Assembly: GCA_002118135.1 (NCBI GenBank)
Contig: BDIU01000256.1
Location: forward strand, 290,623 to 354,622
Direction of reading: 5' to 3'
Length of the DNA: 64,000 bases
DNA from: Trebouxia sp. TZW2008
Lineage: Eukaryota; Chlorophyta; Trebouxiophyceae; Trebouxiales; Trebouxiaceae
Shown: piece by piece, positions 11,706 to 24,900 of the stretch
How positions within the stretch are numbered: position 1 is the first letter of the stretch
Layout: each line of letters begins with the position of its first letter
Translations under genes and position numbers: made by a program
Notes under the pieces: model-generated
Told to the model about the DNA's origin: nothing
The model's input: only the letters and a program-made list of their open reading frames with translations
The model's database searches: none

Positions 11706-12466
11706 ATGACAAAAAAGAGGAAAGCTGAGCTTGACCTAGACGTGGAGCGCAATCTACACTCAAGCTTTGTCACAGCTGCCAACTCTATCTCGCATCTTTT
11801 CACCCAAGCAATTCAGCAAAACAAGAAGGCTCAAGCTGCAGGAGCGCAGCAGGCTCTGGTGAGCTTGATGCGCGGAATATGCGCTTGTTTAGGACTGTTT
11901 TGTATCTCGTTGTCGAGTGTGCTCAGTCTTGCTACCTGCTCCGTTCTGAGCGTGCAAGGGGCTCGCTGCTTCAAAAATGCTGCTTCACTGCAGGAGCGCC
12001 AGATTGGCTGGTTGCTGAAGGAGTACGGCAATGCGCAGTACATCCCAATGAATGTGCTGCTAGCGCATTTGCAGCAGGAAATACAGGTGAGGTCCACATT
12101 GAGTGCATGCTCTGGCATTGCTTGCGTTTGCACCAATTTTGTGACATAGTTGCTGAAAGTTGCACTTGCCTGCAGCACGCGGATGCTTTGGATGTGCAGC
12201 AGCCTTCAATAGCTGGCTTTGCTGGAGCAGCACCAGGGTATGAAGCAATGGCTAGTGATGGTTCTCCTGGCGACCACTCACAGCAGAAGCTCATCCGGCA
12301 CACTTTCCCGCATCACTTGAGCCCTGCAAAGCGGCAAGCAAACACATCACCGACCTTGTATCATATGGACCAAGAGGCAGCAATGACTCCAGCCTATACA
12401 GGACAAGACCATAGTGCAGCACACTTATTTGGCTCCAACAATGGTCAGTCACGCACATTTGGGTAG
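11706..12466 (+). CDS. Small conserved plant/algal nuclear-type protein
   Basis: Three exons (11706-11858, 11994-12086, 12176-12466), all joined in phase 0, give 178 residues. The N-terminus begins MTKKRKAELD and continues with FVTAANSISHLFTQAIQQ, a pattern I remember from a short plant protein family of unknown function that has AANSLSQLYTQ in the same place. The second exon, with YGNAQYIPMNVLLAHLQQEI, matches that family's helical second half. The third exon is hydrophilic and probably disordered, rich in Ser, Gln and His, ending in FG. The basic KKRK at residues 3-6 could serve nuclear import. The ATG was chosen because it opens the conserved motif. No biochemical role is known to me; calling it nuclear is an inference. 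Confidence 0.8.
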
Positions 12467-13003
12467 AGGCGCCAGTACCAGTACTGCTTCTCAGCAAGAC
12501 TCCCTGACATTGCGAGTATCAGCTAGCTTATTGTTCCCTGCTCAACTGTGTAGAGTGGACTGTAGCAGTAGCAGAGAAGACCTCAGTCTGATAAGTCCTG
12601 TTGCACTGAACCTTATTTCAAACTCAAGTTGCATCTTTGCACACGTGGCAGCAACCTGCATGCACCATAATGCCTCATTGAACGGCATGCACCTGCACAA
12701 GTTTGCTGTAGTGGAGCAATTGCTGGCGCTCTACAACACAGGAGCAGGTGTGCGTAAGCTTGACGGGTCCAACAACAGCCATGAAGCTGCATCAGCACTC
12801 CATGAAGCTTCAAGCCCTCACGAAAGGCATCACCATGCATGGCAAAATGACTGCTGCAGGAAGCGATGCACTCAACAGCACACAAAAGATCTTGATGAAG
12901 ATGTCTGTGGGTCGAATATGTACTCGATGTTCAAAACTGGATGTATAGTTGCGGAAGTCAAAATGTTGGTTTCCAAAATCCGGGATTTCAAGGCAGGCAA
13001 AAT
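12467..13003. other. Intergenic, convergent 3' ends
   Basis: A 537-bp stretch between the stop codons of two convergent genes. A long plus-strand frame runs from 12414 to 13076, but it overlaps the previous gene's final exon out of frame and resembles no family, so I treat it as non-coding. It should contain both 3' UTRs. Confidence 0.55.
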
Positions 13004-15511
13004 TCAATCACCTGTCAGGTCAATGACTTCATTGTCAGTAAGAAATGGCTCAACTCTATCAACACTCGTTCTGTGACTCAGTTCAACCGCATCTGGATGA
13101 ACCTCTGCTGTACTTGGAATGCTTGTTGCACTGCTGTCTTGGAACACAGGTGCCTCTGGCTTGGCACCAGATGTGCTGTTGTCTCCTTGTGGCACTGCAA
13201 CATGTCTGTTTCCTACTGCACCTAGATCTGGCTTAACATCAAATGCGCTGTCACTCCCTCCTGGCACTGCAACATTGCTATGCTGTGAACTTGCAGCGGG
13301 CTGTGACGGCGTGCTACTCAACTTCCTGGCCCGTTTGCGCTTGCCAATGGTTACATTGCCATCAAAGGAAAGCCCTCGGGAGGCACTGTTGCTAAGTGAA
13401 CCTGACAAGTTGACAGGGCCTGTTTGGGGCGTTTGAGGGGCATGTGGCTTTGCCTCACTTTCCTGCCCTTGCTGAGGTGTGCCACTATTACCAACAAGAC
13501 TTTGAGCACGAGCATCAGCAGCCGCCGCATCAAGACTTGCCACAGCTGTGGGCATGGGCACAGCAGCAGCGTCAGTTGCAGGAGCTGTGCTGTCAGCTAT
13601 ACACCTGCCTACACTGCTTCCTGCCTGCTGGTGAACTCTGTCATGCAAGCTGGTGTCAACTGGAGAACCAAAAGGCACTGCGTCATCCACAGCTGCATGA
13701 GCATTGGATCTGCCAGACTCAGCTGGATCAGCACCTGCTGCAGCAGCTGTTGCAGTGGGTCCTCCTGAATCTGCTAGATCAGCAGCCTGTGCAATTGTGC
13801 CGACTGGAGTCATGCGCCTAGTCATGTTGTGAGCATTGTCAGAAGCAGTATGCTCCTCGTGCTTATTCATCGATGCTGGAAGACTGCAGGCAGGCTGACC
13901 ACTGCCATTGTGGCTTGCATGCAATGGAGCTGCTTCAGGGTCGGGGCTGCTGCTAGCTGCCCCTGGGTCGCAGCCGCTGCTAGTTGCCCCAGGGTCAGGG
14001 CTGCTGCCAGCTGCCCTTGGGTCAGGGCTGTTGCTAGCTGCCCTTGGAAGGCGTTGTCTTGGCTTGTACCTTTTGCGTTTTGATCTGAGAAGGACAGCCT
14101 GCAGCTCAGGGCTGCTGCTGACAGCCCTGCTCGTCGGCGTGTCAGGCCCAGGGCTGCTGCTATCTGCCCTGTTGGCGGCTGCCTCAGGCCCAGGGCTGCT
14201 GCTAGGTGCCCTGCAAGGGCCTCCAGACATAGCAGCATGGCTCCCTTCAGCATTTGCTGGACTGTTGTCAGCTGTCCAGACACCAGCCATGAAGTGCTGT
14301 AGGCTGCTCCTGCAAAGTCAGCAGACACATTCTGGCTGTATTACTCAAGAGCTAGTCATAAGGCTGTCTTGCCTTCTAGCACAGTGACAGATCGCACTGC
14401 CACAACAAGAAGTCATAAGGCTGTCTCGCCTTCTAGCACAGTGACAGACCACACTGGCCACAACAGCTAGTCATAAGGCTGTCTTGCCTTCTAGCACAGT
14501 GACAAATCACACTGGCCACAACTAGTCTTAAGACTGTATTGCCTTCTAGCACAGCAGCAGACCACACTGGCCACAACAACTAGTCATAAGGCTGCCTTGC
14601 CTTCTAGCTATACCACAGTGACAGACCACACTGGCCACAAGTCTGAGGTGCATTCATGACATTAGAGGCCGGACAGCTAGCTGGTTGAATCACTAAGTGC
14701 ATCCTGGCCTACAGTTTTGCAACTTGCTTCTCGGGATGCAAGCAAACAGACAACTTTGGTAGTTGCGTTTACAATGTGACGTCTGCCGTCACATAGGGAT
14801 ACAGCCGGTGGTTGAGCAGTGCCAGGATTGCAAGAGTTGCAGTTGCAGCACCATGTTGAGAATGCAAAGCTCATGTTCTTGCTTCATTAAAGCAGCAGCA
14901 ACATGACACAAGCAGTCAAATGCCCAGTTGAGCACCTGCAAATAGGCAAAACACTCAGAGGCACTTTGAACCTTGAAGTGCAAGATTCAGATTGCATGCA
15001 TGAGCACGTTATAGAATGGGGCATCCCGGATGTTGTATATGCCAGCACCTATTGCCATCACTGCTGACCAGAGCTGTTCAGCTTGAATGGTTGATACACA
15101 TTTGGGTAAGTATCCGGAAGAGCTTCCCTAAGGCATTGCCACAAACTACTCAGTGACAACGCCTAGATCTGACTGCTTGACAACCTGCAAAGGTGTCACG
15201 TCTGCATGAGGCTTTTGCTGATGCTGTTCAGCTTCAGCATGCGATAATGAGAGTACAGCATCAAAGGGGCTTTGCAGATCTCCACCATTCTTCATTGAAA
15301 GGCCAGTATCCATGGTGTTGTACCTTTGCTTTGTCTTGAGCAAGCCAGGCGTCAGAAGCGCATCAATATCAGGTGCACTGAAGACGTACTGGCAGACTCT
15401 TGCCCCCATGCAGTAGGCCAGCTGAGGGGCAAAATTTGCCTGTTGCTTGCTTGCTCTGCTCCTCCAGCTTCTGATAGTCTTTGTGGCGTTCCTGACACTC
15501 AGGTTGCATGC
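13004..15511 (-). CDS. Unknown protein with C-terminal SUMO-interaction motif (partly resolved)
   Basis: The last exon, 13004-14309, is long and clearly open (435 codons, phase 2 acceptor TTTGCAG). It is low-complexity: N-terminally it repeats SSSPDPxAA-type units, it contains basic clusters such as KRKR and GKRKRARK, and it ends EVIDLTGD, a textbook SUMO-interaction motif at the extreme C-terminus. Upstream, plausible exons lie near 15186-15511 (YCMGARVCQYVFSAPDID and onward, ending in TPLQ), about 15010-15105 (IQAEQLWSAVMAIGAGIY) and about 14800-14940 (VLNWAFDCLCHVAAALMKQ). The 5' end is unresolved: around 15400-15511 two reading frames both look coding, and an ATG at 15509 opens one of them. 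It may be a separate gene or, less likely, the continuation of the gene to its right. A nuclear role with SUMO-dependent partners is an inference. Confidence 0.45.
14345..14642. repeat. Five-copy tandem repeat of about 55-60 bp
   Basis: Five units share TAAGGCTGTCTTGCCTTCTA and CACACTGGCCACAAC. They lie just upstream of the last exon of the minus-strand gene ending at 13004 and contain GTGCTAG acceptor-like sites. Confidence 0.85.
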
Positions 15512-15901
15512 CTGCATGCATACATAACATACATACATACATACATACATAATATCGCATATTAGTTTGGCTCAAAGGCCTTGCTGTGTACGTATCGTCA
15601 CCAATCGACTGTCTTTCAGCAACCATGCCTGCATCATCACCAAAATCTGTTACAATACAACATGTGATCAATTGATGCTACCAGGCTAGGCTTCACTTGC
15701 CTGTGGGCCACCCTGTTGCAACATCAGTGTGTATCTTCTGTTATAGAGACCCAACATGGTATCATACAGACAATGTCAGGGTATGAGGCTTTCATTCTGT
15801 TGCGTAAGGACTGCCAAGCTTGTTGTGTCCATGCCCCGAGATTGGTACTGTCATCACTGCATGGTAGCATTGTTGTCAGCCAGGGGAACTGCACTTAAGA
15901 A

Positions 15902-18900
15902 TCATGCATCAGCATCTGATTTGTTGATGGCAACGACATGCCCATTGGCAAACATTGCTTTCCTGTATATGACCAGAGCATTGCCACAGTCTGTCTATGG
16001 CTTGCTCTGAAGCCAGATGCATTAGACACTCAGGACATTCAGAATTTATGTGTCCATAGCTCAGAACTTCTGACAGCATCATAGTCAGCGCAAGACAAAA
16101 GCACTGCAAAGCAGCACTAGCAAACATCCTAGAAGTACATTTGGGGCAGCGCAAAATGATGCAGGCGCCGCACGGCACATGGCATATGTGTACGCATCAT
16201 TGACATGCTCAGTCAAAGTCTTGCCACATATACCTTGCATTTGCCAATGCACAGATGAAAAGCATGCACTGCAGTCAACATCAATGGCAACATTGGTCTC
16301 ACCTGCAGAACCTCTGTGGCAATCAAGTAGCGCTGGCTCTCAGCATTCAGCGCCACAATGTGGCGCTCGACAAAGCGCCGCTCAGGCGTGCCAGGATTCA
16401 AAGAAAACATGGAGCTCTGCACGCATTCAAGCCGGCCAAGAGGTGTGTTGGGCACATTGACCCAAGGACCTGCACACAAGACGACCTTTTCAGCGTCTCA
16501 GGCAGATTTGATTGCTTTTGCAGGAACCACAGTGTGACACTTGACAATGCACCGCTCAGGTGTGCCAGGTTTTGATCGCAGATGGAGCCATGCGCGCACT
16601 GAAGCCGGCCAAGCGGCATATTGGGCACATTGACACGAGCAGGACCTGCACACAAAGACAACCTACTCAGCGCCTCAGGCACATTGTATAGCTTTTGCGC
16701 AGACCACAGTATGGCACTCAACAATGCACTGCTCAGGTATACCACAGTTCAACCGGAATATGGAGCTCTTCACACACTGCAGTCAGCTGAGAGGCGTGTT
16801 GTCACATGAACATGAGCGCGACCTGCACGCACGACAAACCTGGCCAGCATGCCAGGCAAGATTGTTGAACTTAAATGGAGCACAAGACATCCGGTGCAAC
16901 TGCACAAAACACAACAGGTTTACTGCATGTGCATAAACTCAACAGATGTACTGCACTCATGTGCAACACAGGCATCGCGCTGGATGCCATCATGACGGCA
17001 CTACATAACAGCAAATTGCAGCAAGCTTCTGGACGTGCGGCCATGGCAAGCACATATGTCGAGGAGACTGATTTAACAATAGGCTCAGATGTGTTTTGCA
17101 CAAGTGGGATTTGTCAAACAACAGCCCATACCTGCTGTGCTGCCAGGTTGCTCTGTCTCATCAGCCTCATCACAGGCATTACCAGCCAGGGTGGGAGCGC
17201 TGCCAGGAAGTACCCCAGCTGAGGCATTTGAGCCCACAGCTGTGGCAACCGCTTCTTGATCAGCTGCTGGCACCCTATTGGGGCTGCCACTGCTGGAGGT
17301 ATGATGCATGTGGTTGCCATGAACAGCATCAGCACCAATACCAGCATTTGCACAAGCATCAGCGTCAGGGCTGGCAGCTAAAGGCCCAGCAGCAGTGCAG
17401 GGAGTCATAGCGGTGGCATGAGGGTGTATAGCGGTGGCAGCCATGGCAGCAGTGGCAACAGCTCTAGCTGGTGGCACTGGACTGCCGCCTTTGAAGTAGC
17501 TGGTCAGTAGCTTCTGGCCAGCTGCCGGCACCAGAGACTTTGACCATCCCTTTAGTGACTGCAAGTCCTTGGCCAAGCTGACATCAGCGCTGCCGTCTGT
17601 CCTCTGCTGTCTGTCATTTGAATTTGAACCTGCCAACATCCCCGCTGTGTCCATCAGCTTGTGATGCTCAGCAGAAGAATGGCGCACATCATTGACGGCA
17701 GCATCTGTTGAGTCAGCTTTGGTCAGAGCTGCAGGGTGACAAGGCTGCTGCCCTGCAGCTTCAGCTTCACATCCGTGTGACTCACAAGCAGTGGTCTCAT
17801 CTGTCTGGCATGCATCAGCAGGGGTGAGGACCCTGTTGCGCTGTCGCTTCTGCCTTCTTCCTGACTGATTGTCTGCTTCTTGCAATTTATCTGAAGCTCC
17901 TAGCTCTTTGGCTCTGCCTGCTATTGCAAGCTCACGTTCTTGAGCATCGTGGGTAGCTGCCGTCTCAGCTTTCTCTGGTGCTGCTGCTCCTACAGCCTCA
18001 GCTGAATCTTGCACAGCCAAAACCCGAGCAAGTGCTTCAGCAGAAGCCTTGATTTTGGCTAGCTGAGCTTCTTGAGGATCCTGAACACCTGCCTTTGCAG
18101 CTTTTTCACCTTTCTCTGCTGCTGCTGTCTCTGCTGCTGCTACTGATACTGATGCCGCCGCTGCTAGTTGAGCCAACGCTAAAACCTCAACAGCAATTTG
18201 CTTGGCCCCAGACTGACCTTTGGAACTGCTTTCCTGCTGCTTGTCACCTATGCTTTCTACAGTGGCCTCCGGTTGCTCGTTGCAGCCACTGCTCCTCTTG
18301 TCAAGCTGAGCAGCCTTCTCCTTCTTCCTTGACTTCTTTCTTGCCTTCTTCCACTTGGCGAGCTCTTCTGCAAGCTGCTGCTCTTGTGATCCAGATGGTC
18401 TCGCCAGGTCTTCACTGATATGGCGCTTGCTCTTTTTCCTGCGCTTCTTCTTCTTTGGTGCGTCTCCAGCCCTGTCTTGTTGAATGCTGTCAGATTCTGC
18501 CTGAGCTGTCTGCACATGGCTGGTGCTGCTGTGCTTCCTCTTCTTGCTTGCACGCTGAAGACCCTGGGGCATGAGCAAGCCAATCATCAGCTTGAGCAGA
18601 GATCCTGCCCCACATGATAACGCTTTCAATGCAATGCAATGAAGAGCAGAACAGCACTAGCTTTGAACAGCAATGAGGACAACACGTTTACTGCCATCAG
18701 CTTCAGGCACATTTTGGAGAAAGCAGTGAACCTACAAATTTATGCTTGCAAACAAGCTTGGCCCAGGTGACACACATGATGTCAGAATCCACATCACCAA
18801 CAAATTCATCTTCAAGGAATTGCATTGAGAATGCAGGGTTGATGGTGATGCCAAGCATGCATTGCAGCGATTGACTATACCCCAGCAACACAACAATGGC

Positions 18901-21900
18901 AGCCTCACTGACTACCACAGGCTTGAAGGGGATGAAAGCAGGGCTGTGCTCTCAACAGCCTCAGGGAGATTCGCCACTCTGGGCATCAGGGCAGCATCGT
19001 GCATTACAATGTTGTCACTGCTCACCTGCAGTGATGCTTGCGCACTGGCATCTGCATTCTCAGGGTCCTCCAGGGCAGCTTGCATGCTGGCAGGCTCAGG
19101 TGCATCCACAGCGTGCTCCAAACTCAAATTCAAATTTGAGTTCAAACCCGAAGTGCCACGCCGAGATGGGTCTGACATTGGGAGCTGCTGTTGAGCATGC
19201 TGAGCATGCTGAGCATTGGCAGCTTCCTGCACAAGGGTTGTCTGTTTGGCCTCTTGCCCTGAGTTTAGCTGCTGCATTGAAGACTCAAGCCGCTTGAAAT
19301 GCTGCATGATGACACTCAAGGCCTGCCGCAGCTCTCCCACTTCTGCATGAACAGCCTCCAGGGCACCTCCAGACTGCCCTGGGGCGCTTTCACACTGCCC
19401 TGGGGCGTTCTCAGACTGTCCCTGGGCTGGCCTCGCTGCTGCTGGGGCGCTCCCGGCTTGCCCTAGGGCTGCCCCAGGCTGTGCTGGGGCATCTGAAAGG
19501 TGCCCAAGGGCATGCCTGGTACAGGAATCAGGGTGCCCTGCTCTGTTGATGCTGCCAGCATTGGCCAGCTGCCCCACAGCTGCGGCGTTTGAATCCCTGG
19601 CGTGACTGCCCTTGCAGCTTCTGCCATGCTGAGGCTGACTTGTGCCAACATCACTCTTAGCTGAGTCGTGCGTGATAGCAGCCTCTAGATCTTGCTCATC
19701 TGTGCTTTTGTCTGGAGCTTTGCTGAAGCCAACAATCTGAACAACAACAGAAGTCGCCTGAGCGCTGTGCCCTTGTAATTTAGCAAGGCACGACAAAGAC
19801 TAAGCTGAACTTGTGAAAGGCAGCTGCCAGTGTAAGTTGCTGTCCATAAGTACAGCAGCAGCGTTCACATTTTACGCTCAGTGCTCTCCCAGCAAACAGG
19901 TTGCATAGCTCATACAAACAAAAGGAATTGCACAGCATTAGGCATTCTGAAGCGTACCTCTGTACCCAAGAAGCAGTACAGAGTTGCTGCAGTGAGCAGC
20001 AAACAAAAGTTTGCGGCTTCATGCTGGCGCCAGCACAGCACAGCACAGCACAGCACAGTACAGCACAGCACAGGACAGCACAGCACAGCACACCTGAGAA
20101 AGCAATCTGACTGCTTCAGCGCACTCTTGGTGCTTTGTCTGCAAGGACTGCTGCAAAGTTGCAATCTCCCGCTTCAGCTTTCCCTCCCGTTCGTCAGCCA
20201 GGCCGGCAAGGGCACTGGAAGCCCTATTTGTGACCCAGTATTCCCGACCATAGAAGTAGAGCAACGGACTGCCTGCAGACATGACCCTTAGGTGTTTGCT
20301 GCAAGCAGCTCATCCTGTGTCTGTCAGGTGATGTTGCCTGGTGGTGCACATCAAGAAATTTGTTGCTTATTGTTGGACAATGACTCAACATGGCATGACA
20401 AGGCATAAGGCATGGGACACTTAATGTAATTGTGCGAGGCAGCATACATGCAAATTTATCTGATGCTGGAAAATCAGACGCTTGTGGCTGACTTGTGACT
20501 TGCTTGCAATGATGGGACAGTCATGATGTAGTAGCCTTGACTTGGCACTCAATGCAATCTGTGGGCCTAAAATTACATTACGCTCACCCTGCCACAATGG
20601 TGTTTTCGCTTTTCAGTTTGAGTTTGTTGCAACAGAGGACAAAACCAAACAGAAGTCTGAAGAAAGCAAAGAGAAGAGAGTGATGTACAAACATACCTGC
20701 AGGTAGGAAGCAGGTGGTGACTTCAACAGGAAACATCCATGGACCAATGCGGCACATCATTACACAAGTATTGCTGGCGCTTCTGGCTTTCTCAACTGCT
20801 TCGCAATTGTCCAAATCGGTGAAGGGCTGACTGTGCGGGTCATTACACAAGACCGTCTCGTTACCATAGCCAAAAGCAGAGTGCACAACTGTGCAGCCCT
20901 GCATAGTATAAAGCACAAGCTGAACCAAGTTGCAAGCTGGCAGACAATTGTGTACAAAGATCATTCCATTCTTGACGTTCAGTACACATGTTTCAGCTTA
21001 GCACAGGAGCAAGCTGCTTGGGGAAGAGTGATTGCTCCAATATGCAGCTAGCTGGCCTGCTGAGCCTGTCCAGCATGCGTGGGGAGAAAATGAACATACG
21101 AACAAACAAACGCACAAATGAACAAGACTGCAAGTTGCAACGAGAACTGCTCTGGAAGCGTAGGAGTTGTCAACTCAGGTCAAAGAATATTGCAGGCAGA
21201 CCTGGTACTGGCAGTGTGGACACAATTGCAGCCGCGGCGCAGCTGAGTTTTGGCAAGTCACAGGCAAAACATGACAGTGAGAGCTGCTTTTCCGTCAAGA
21301 GGGCTGATTTGTTGCTTTTTAAAGGCAACCTGTTCAATCAAGGGCACTGTGCCAAAGGCAGAAAGCAACATGTTGAATGAAGGGGCATTGTATCAAGGCA
21401 GAAAGCAAAAGCTCCACACAGCAAGCAAAATGTTCAATCAAGGGCACTGTGCAGTCAAGGGCACAAAGCAGAAAGCAAAACATTGAAGCAAGCAACACTG
21501 TGCAATCAAGGGCACAAAGCAGAGTGTACAAGAGCACCTTACCTCACTCCAAATGGCTGCCTTCCCACCTGCTGCGACTTTCCTCTGCATACAACAGGTC
21601 CACATCAGCTTCAAAGTTGTTGCCTAAGCTCCACCCGCAATGCCAATGAGAGCAGGCACACTTGGTATTGGTCATGCAATACTTCATGTCAGAATGCGTG
21701 CAGCTTCTGTGCAGTTCTTTCAGCATTGCAACATGCATATTGCAACCAGACGTTCCTTGACCACAAGCGATTTTTGTGTCATTTGCCACAGCAAAAGTCT
21801 GTTTGTCTTACTGACAGACAAATGCCTTCAAGACATATACAAAATGCTCTTGCAAGGCCCTTAGTGATTTCTGACATTGCAGAGTCAAAGTGCCACCTCA

Positions 21901-24900
21901 ACTTTGATCTACCTCCTGAGCAAATTACAGTCAGACACTCTTTTTTGGCTACATATGATGTTCTGCCTGGATCATGTATAAACGCACGCACATCAGCGCA
22001 AATAGCAATCAAATAAGGCCTTCCTGGGTGCCTTAGTACAGACAAGCTACATGTGAGATGTTGCTTGACCCATGTCGTGAGTGCAGACACATCAGGAATA
22101 TGTGATGTTATCACTGCTTGCCTTCAAAGCAGAACATGGGGCTACAACCAAGATCCCACTTGATCCATGTCGCACGCAAAGACATTGACATCCATTATGC
22201 CCTGAGCACGCTTGCCTTCTTGGTTGCCTTAGTGGAGACAGGTCCCTCAGCCATCCAGTCAGGGCAAAATATAGGAGCTACAGCCAAGATTCTACTTGAT
22301 GCACGTCGCATGCACAGACATTGACATCCATTGTGCATTGAGAACGCTTGCCTTCTTGGTTGCCTTAGTACAGACAGGACCCTCAGCCATCCAGCCAGGG
22401 CGGAACATAGGAGCTACAGCCAAGATCCTCCTTGATGCATGCCATGCACGCAAGCACGTCAACATTCACCATGCACTTAGAATGCTTGCGTTCTTGGTTG
22501 CCTTAGTACAGACAGGTCCCTCAGCCATCCAGTCAGGGCGAATCATAGGGGCTACAGCTAAGATCCTACTTGATGCATGCCATTCACGCAAACACGTCAA
22601 CTATCACCATGCACTCAGATTGGTTACCTTCTTGGTTGCCTTAGTACAGACAGGTCCCTCAGCCATCCAGTCAGGGCAGAACATAGGGGCATCTACAGCG
22701 TAACGATCCATCTCCAAGCCCCACCAGTATGGAGACTTGAGGAAGTCTTTTGGAGGGGTCAACCTGTATGAAGGGCGAAACACCTGTCTTGGTTGTCTTG
22801 ATACAGATAGGGCCCTCAAGCTCTAGGGTAGAGCTTTGGGGCGCCTGCAGCGAAATAACCCACCTGCACACCCCACCAAAATGGGGACTCATAAAAATGT
22901 TCTGAAGGGGGCAGCCTGCACAAAAGGCAAAAGGTCTTTCTTGGTTGCCAGAACACAGACAGATTCCTTTGGTTTCTAGTCAGGGTGGAACACGGAGCGT
23001 CCATGGCGAAGCCCTCCATCTCCATGCCCCACCAGTGTGGAGACTTAGCAAAATCTTCTGGAGGGGTCAGCCTGCACAAAAAGCAAAAACTCCTTCTTGC
23101 TTGCCAGAACACAGACAAATCCCTTCAGGTTTTTGTCAGGGTGGAACATAAGCGTCTATGGCATGTTGCTCCATATCGCATGCCCCACCAATAGAGAGAC
23201 TTTGGGAGTTGTTCTGGAATAGTCAGCCTGCGCGCAAGGCAAAGAGCCGTTCACAATTGCCTTAATACAGACAAATCTCTCATTTTCTGAGTTAAGAGTG
23301 GAACACAGGCGTCTACAACGTATCAGTCCAGCTCCAGGCCCTGTCAGCACAGGTACTCAGGAAGATGCTCTGGAATGTTCAGGCAATGTTGAGGACACAG
23401 AAGTCTTTGCCCATGCACCAACGGTCTTTGCAAATGCCCTCAACGACAAATGTTGCAAAAGCTTGTAGGAGCGGCCCACCTCAGCAGCCATGCATGCACA
23501 CTTTTAACGGCAGGGACGACCTAGCAAGGCCATTGGCACTGCGGGTAGCAACTCATGCGCACCTGATTGTTCTCTTACTGTTGCACATACTTGATTGAGT
23601 CCATGCAGCTGTTGTACCAAGCGATGCCTACATCACAGGGGTCACCTTTCTTGTTCTGTGTAATTTGGCAACTCCAGCATGGTTCTGCTGCGGTAAATCC
23701 CCACCACAAACACGTCTGAGTCCACGGTTGTCCTCAAACCAAGCTGGCTCTCAATGGCTTGCACAGGGTCTGTGTTGGGAACCATATATGTCTCAATGTT
23801 GCTGCTGACTGGCGGATCCCGGAGGCTGGTCTCAAAGCTTTCCACTATTTGTTGTTTCCATTGCGGGTGTCCTTGCTCCTTCATGAGTGTGATGTACACT
23901 GGCATGAGCCTAGCAAGGCAGAAGCAAAGATTGGTCAAAGAAGACTGTGATGTCGACGCAGACTGTGATGAGGAGAAGTTGAAGCGAAACATGTCTGGTC
24001 ACTCTTGCAAAAAGTTGCCAGGCTTCACTGTCAGACGCACAGGTTCAGGATGAGTGAGCAGGGTCTGCAAAGGAAAGATATAGTCATTGCGACAGTTGTT
24101 GCATTGTTTGCAAGAATACACAGAGATTACAGTACAGTGCAACTCATTGTGGTCAAGTGCAAGTTGGTGCGACCCATGAGACTGTCGGAGTCTGATTGAG
24201 CGCATGCCTGCAGCGTCTCTGCAAATGGCCAACAAGAGCGGGGAACGACAGATTGTGGAGAATGTGCCAGGCAATGGTGGTCTCATGTGATAGCAGAGAT
24301 TCTGCAAGCTTGCTGTATCAAGGCTGAAGTTAACCAGTGCAAGACCCACTTTTCCAAATAAGCGTGCACAGCATTGATAACTTTGCCCTTCAGCTCTGGG
24401 TCAATGCCATCTTTCATGACCTCAATAAAGTCATCCCTCCTCCACACCTCTTTCCTTAGCCATTCTTCCTTGAGTGTGTTGTACTCAGCAGTCAAGGGAG
24501 GGACCAGCACCTGACTCAGCACCTGCGTTTCATGTGCACTTTGAATGTAGCAATTTTGTGTGCTGCATGATGACAACATGGTAATGCTGCTGCAGCTGCT
24601 GCTGCTGCTGCTGCTGAAATCAGCGCCAACTTTGGTGCTGTATACTTGCACATCACTGCATGCATTGCCTTCACGGAGGCTAGCGCTCTCGGTGTTCATG
24701 CAGGCACACAGAGTGCGCTCAGATGCCTCGCTGAGGGTGGGTGCGTGTATGAGTCAGGGTGGCTTAGCGTTTGTAATTGGTTGCACGTGGCTGTGCCGCA
24801 AGTTATTTAAGGAGACATAGAGTGAAAATGTTGTCGAGATCAAGAAAAAAGTACTCACGAGCTTTTCATCTTTTTGCAGAGAGGGAAGACTCCTGACAAA

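Noticed and set aside
12414..13076. 220-codon plus-strand frame
   Set aside because: Overlaps the previous gene's final exon in another frame and has no recognisable motif.
15790..15870. PHD-finger-like string PRDWYCHHCM on the plus strand
   Set aside because: Too short, no other zinc ligands in order, and it lies in a dispersed repeat also found near 28110.
18912..18948. Extension of the exon 19026-19799 to a stop at 18912
   Set aside because: A strong CAG-GTGAGC donor at 19025 and an in-phase following exon (18736-18948) give a better model than reading on into the stop.
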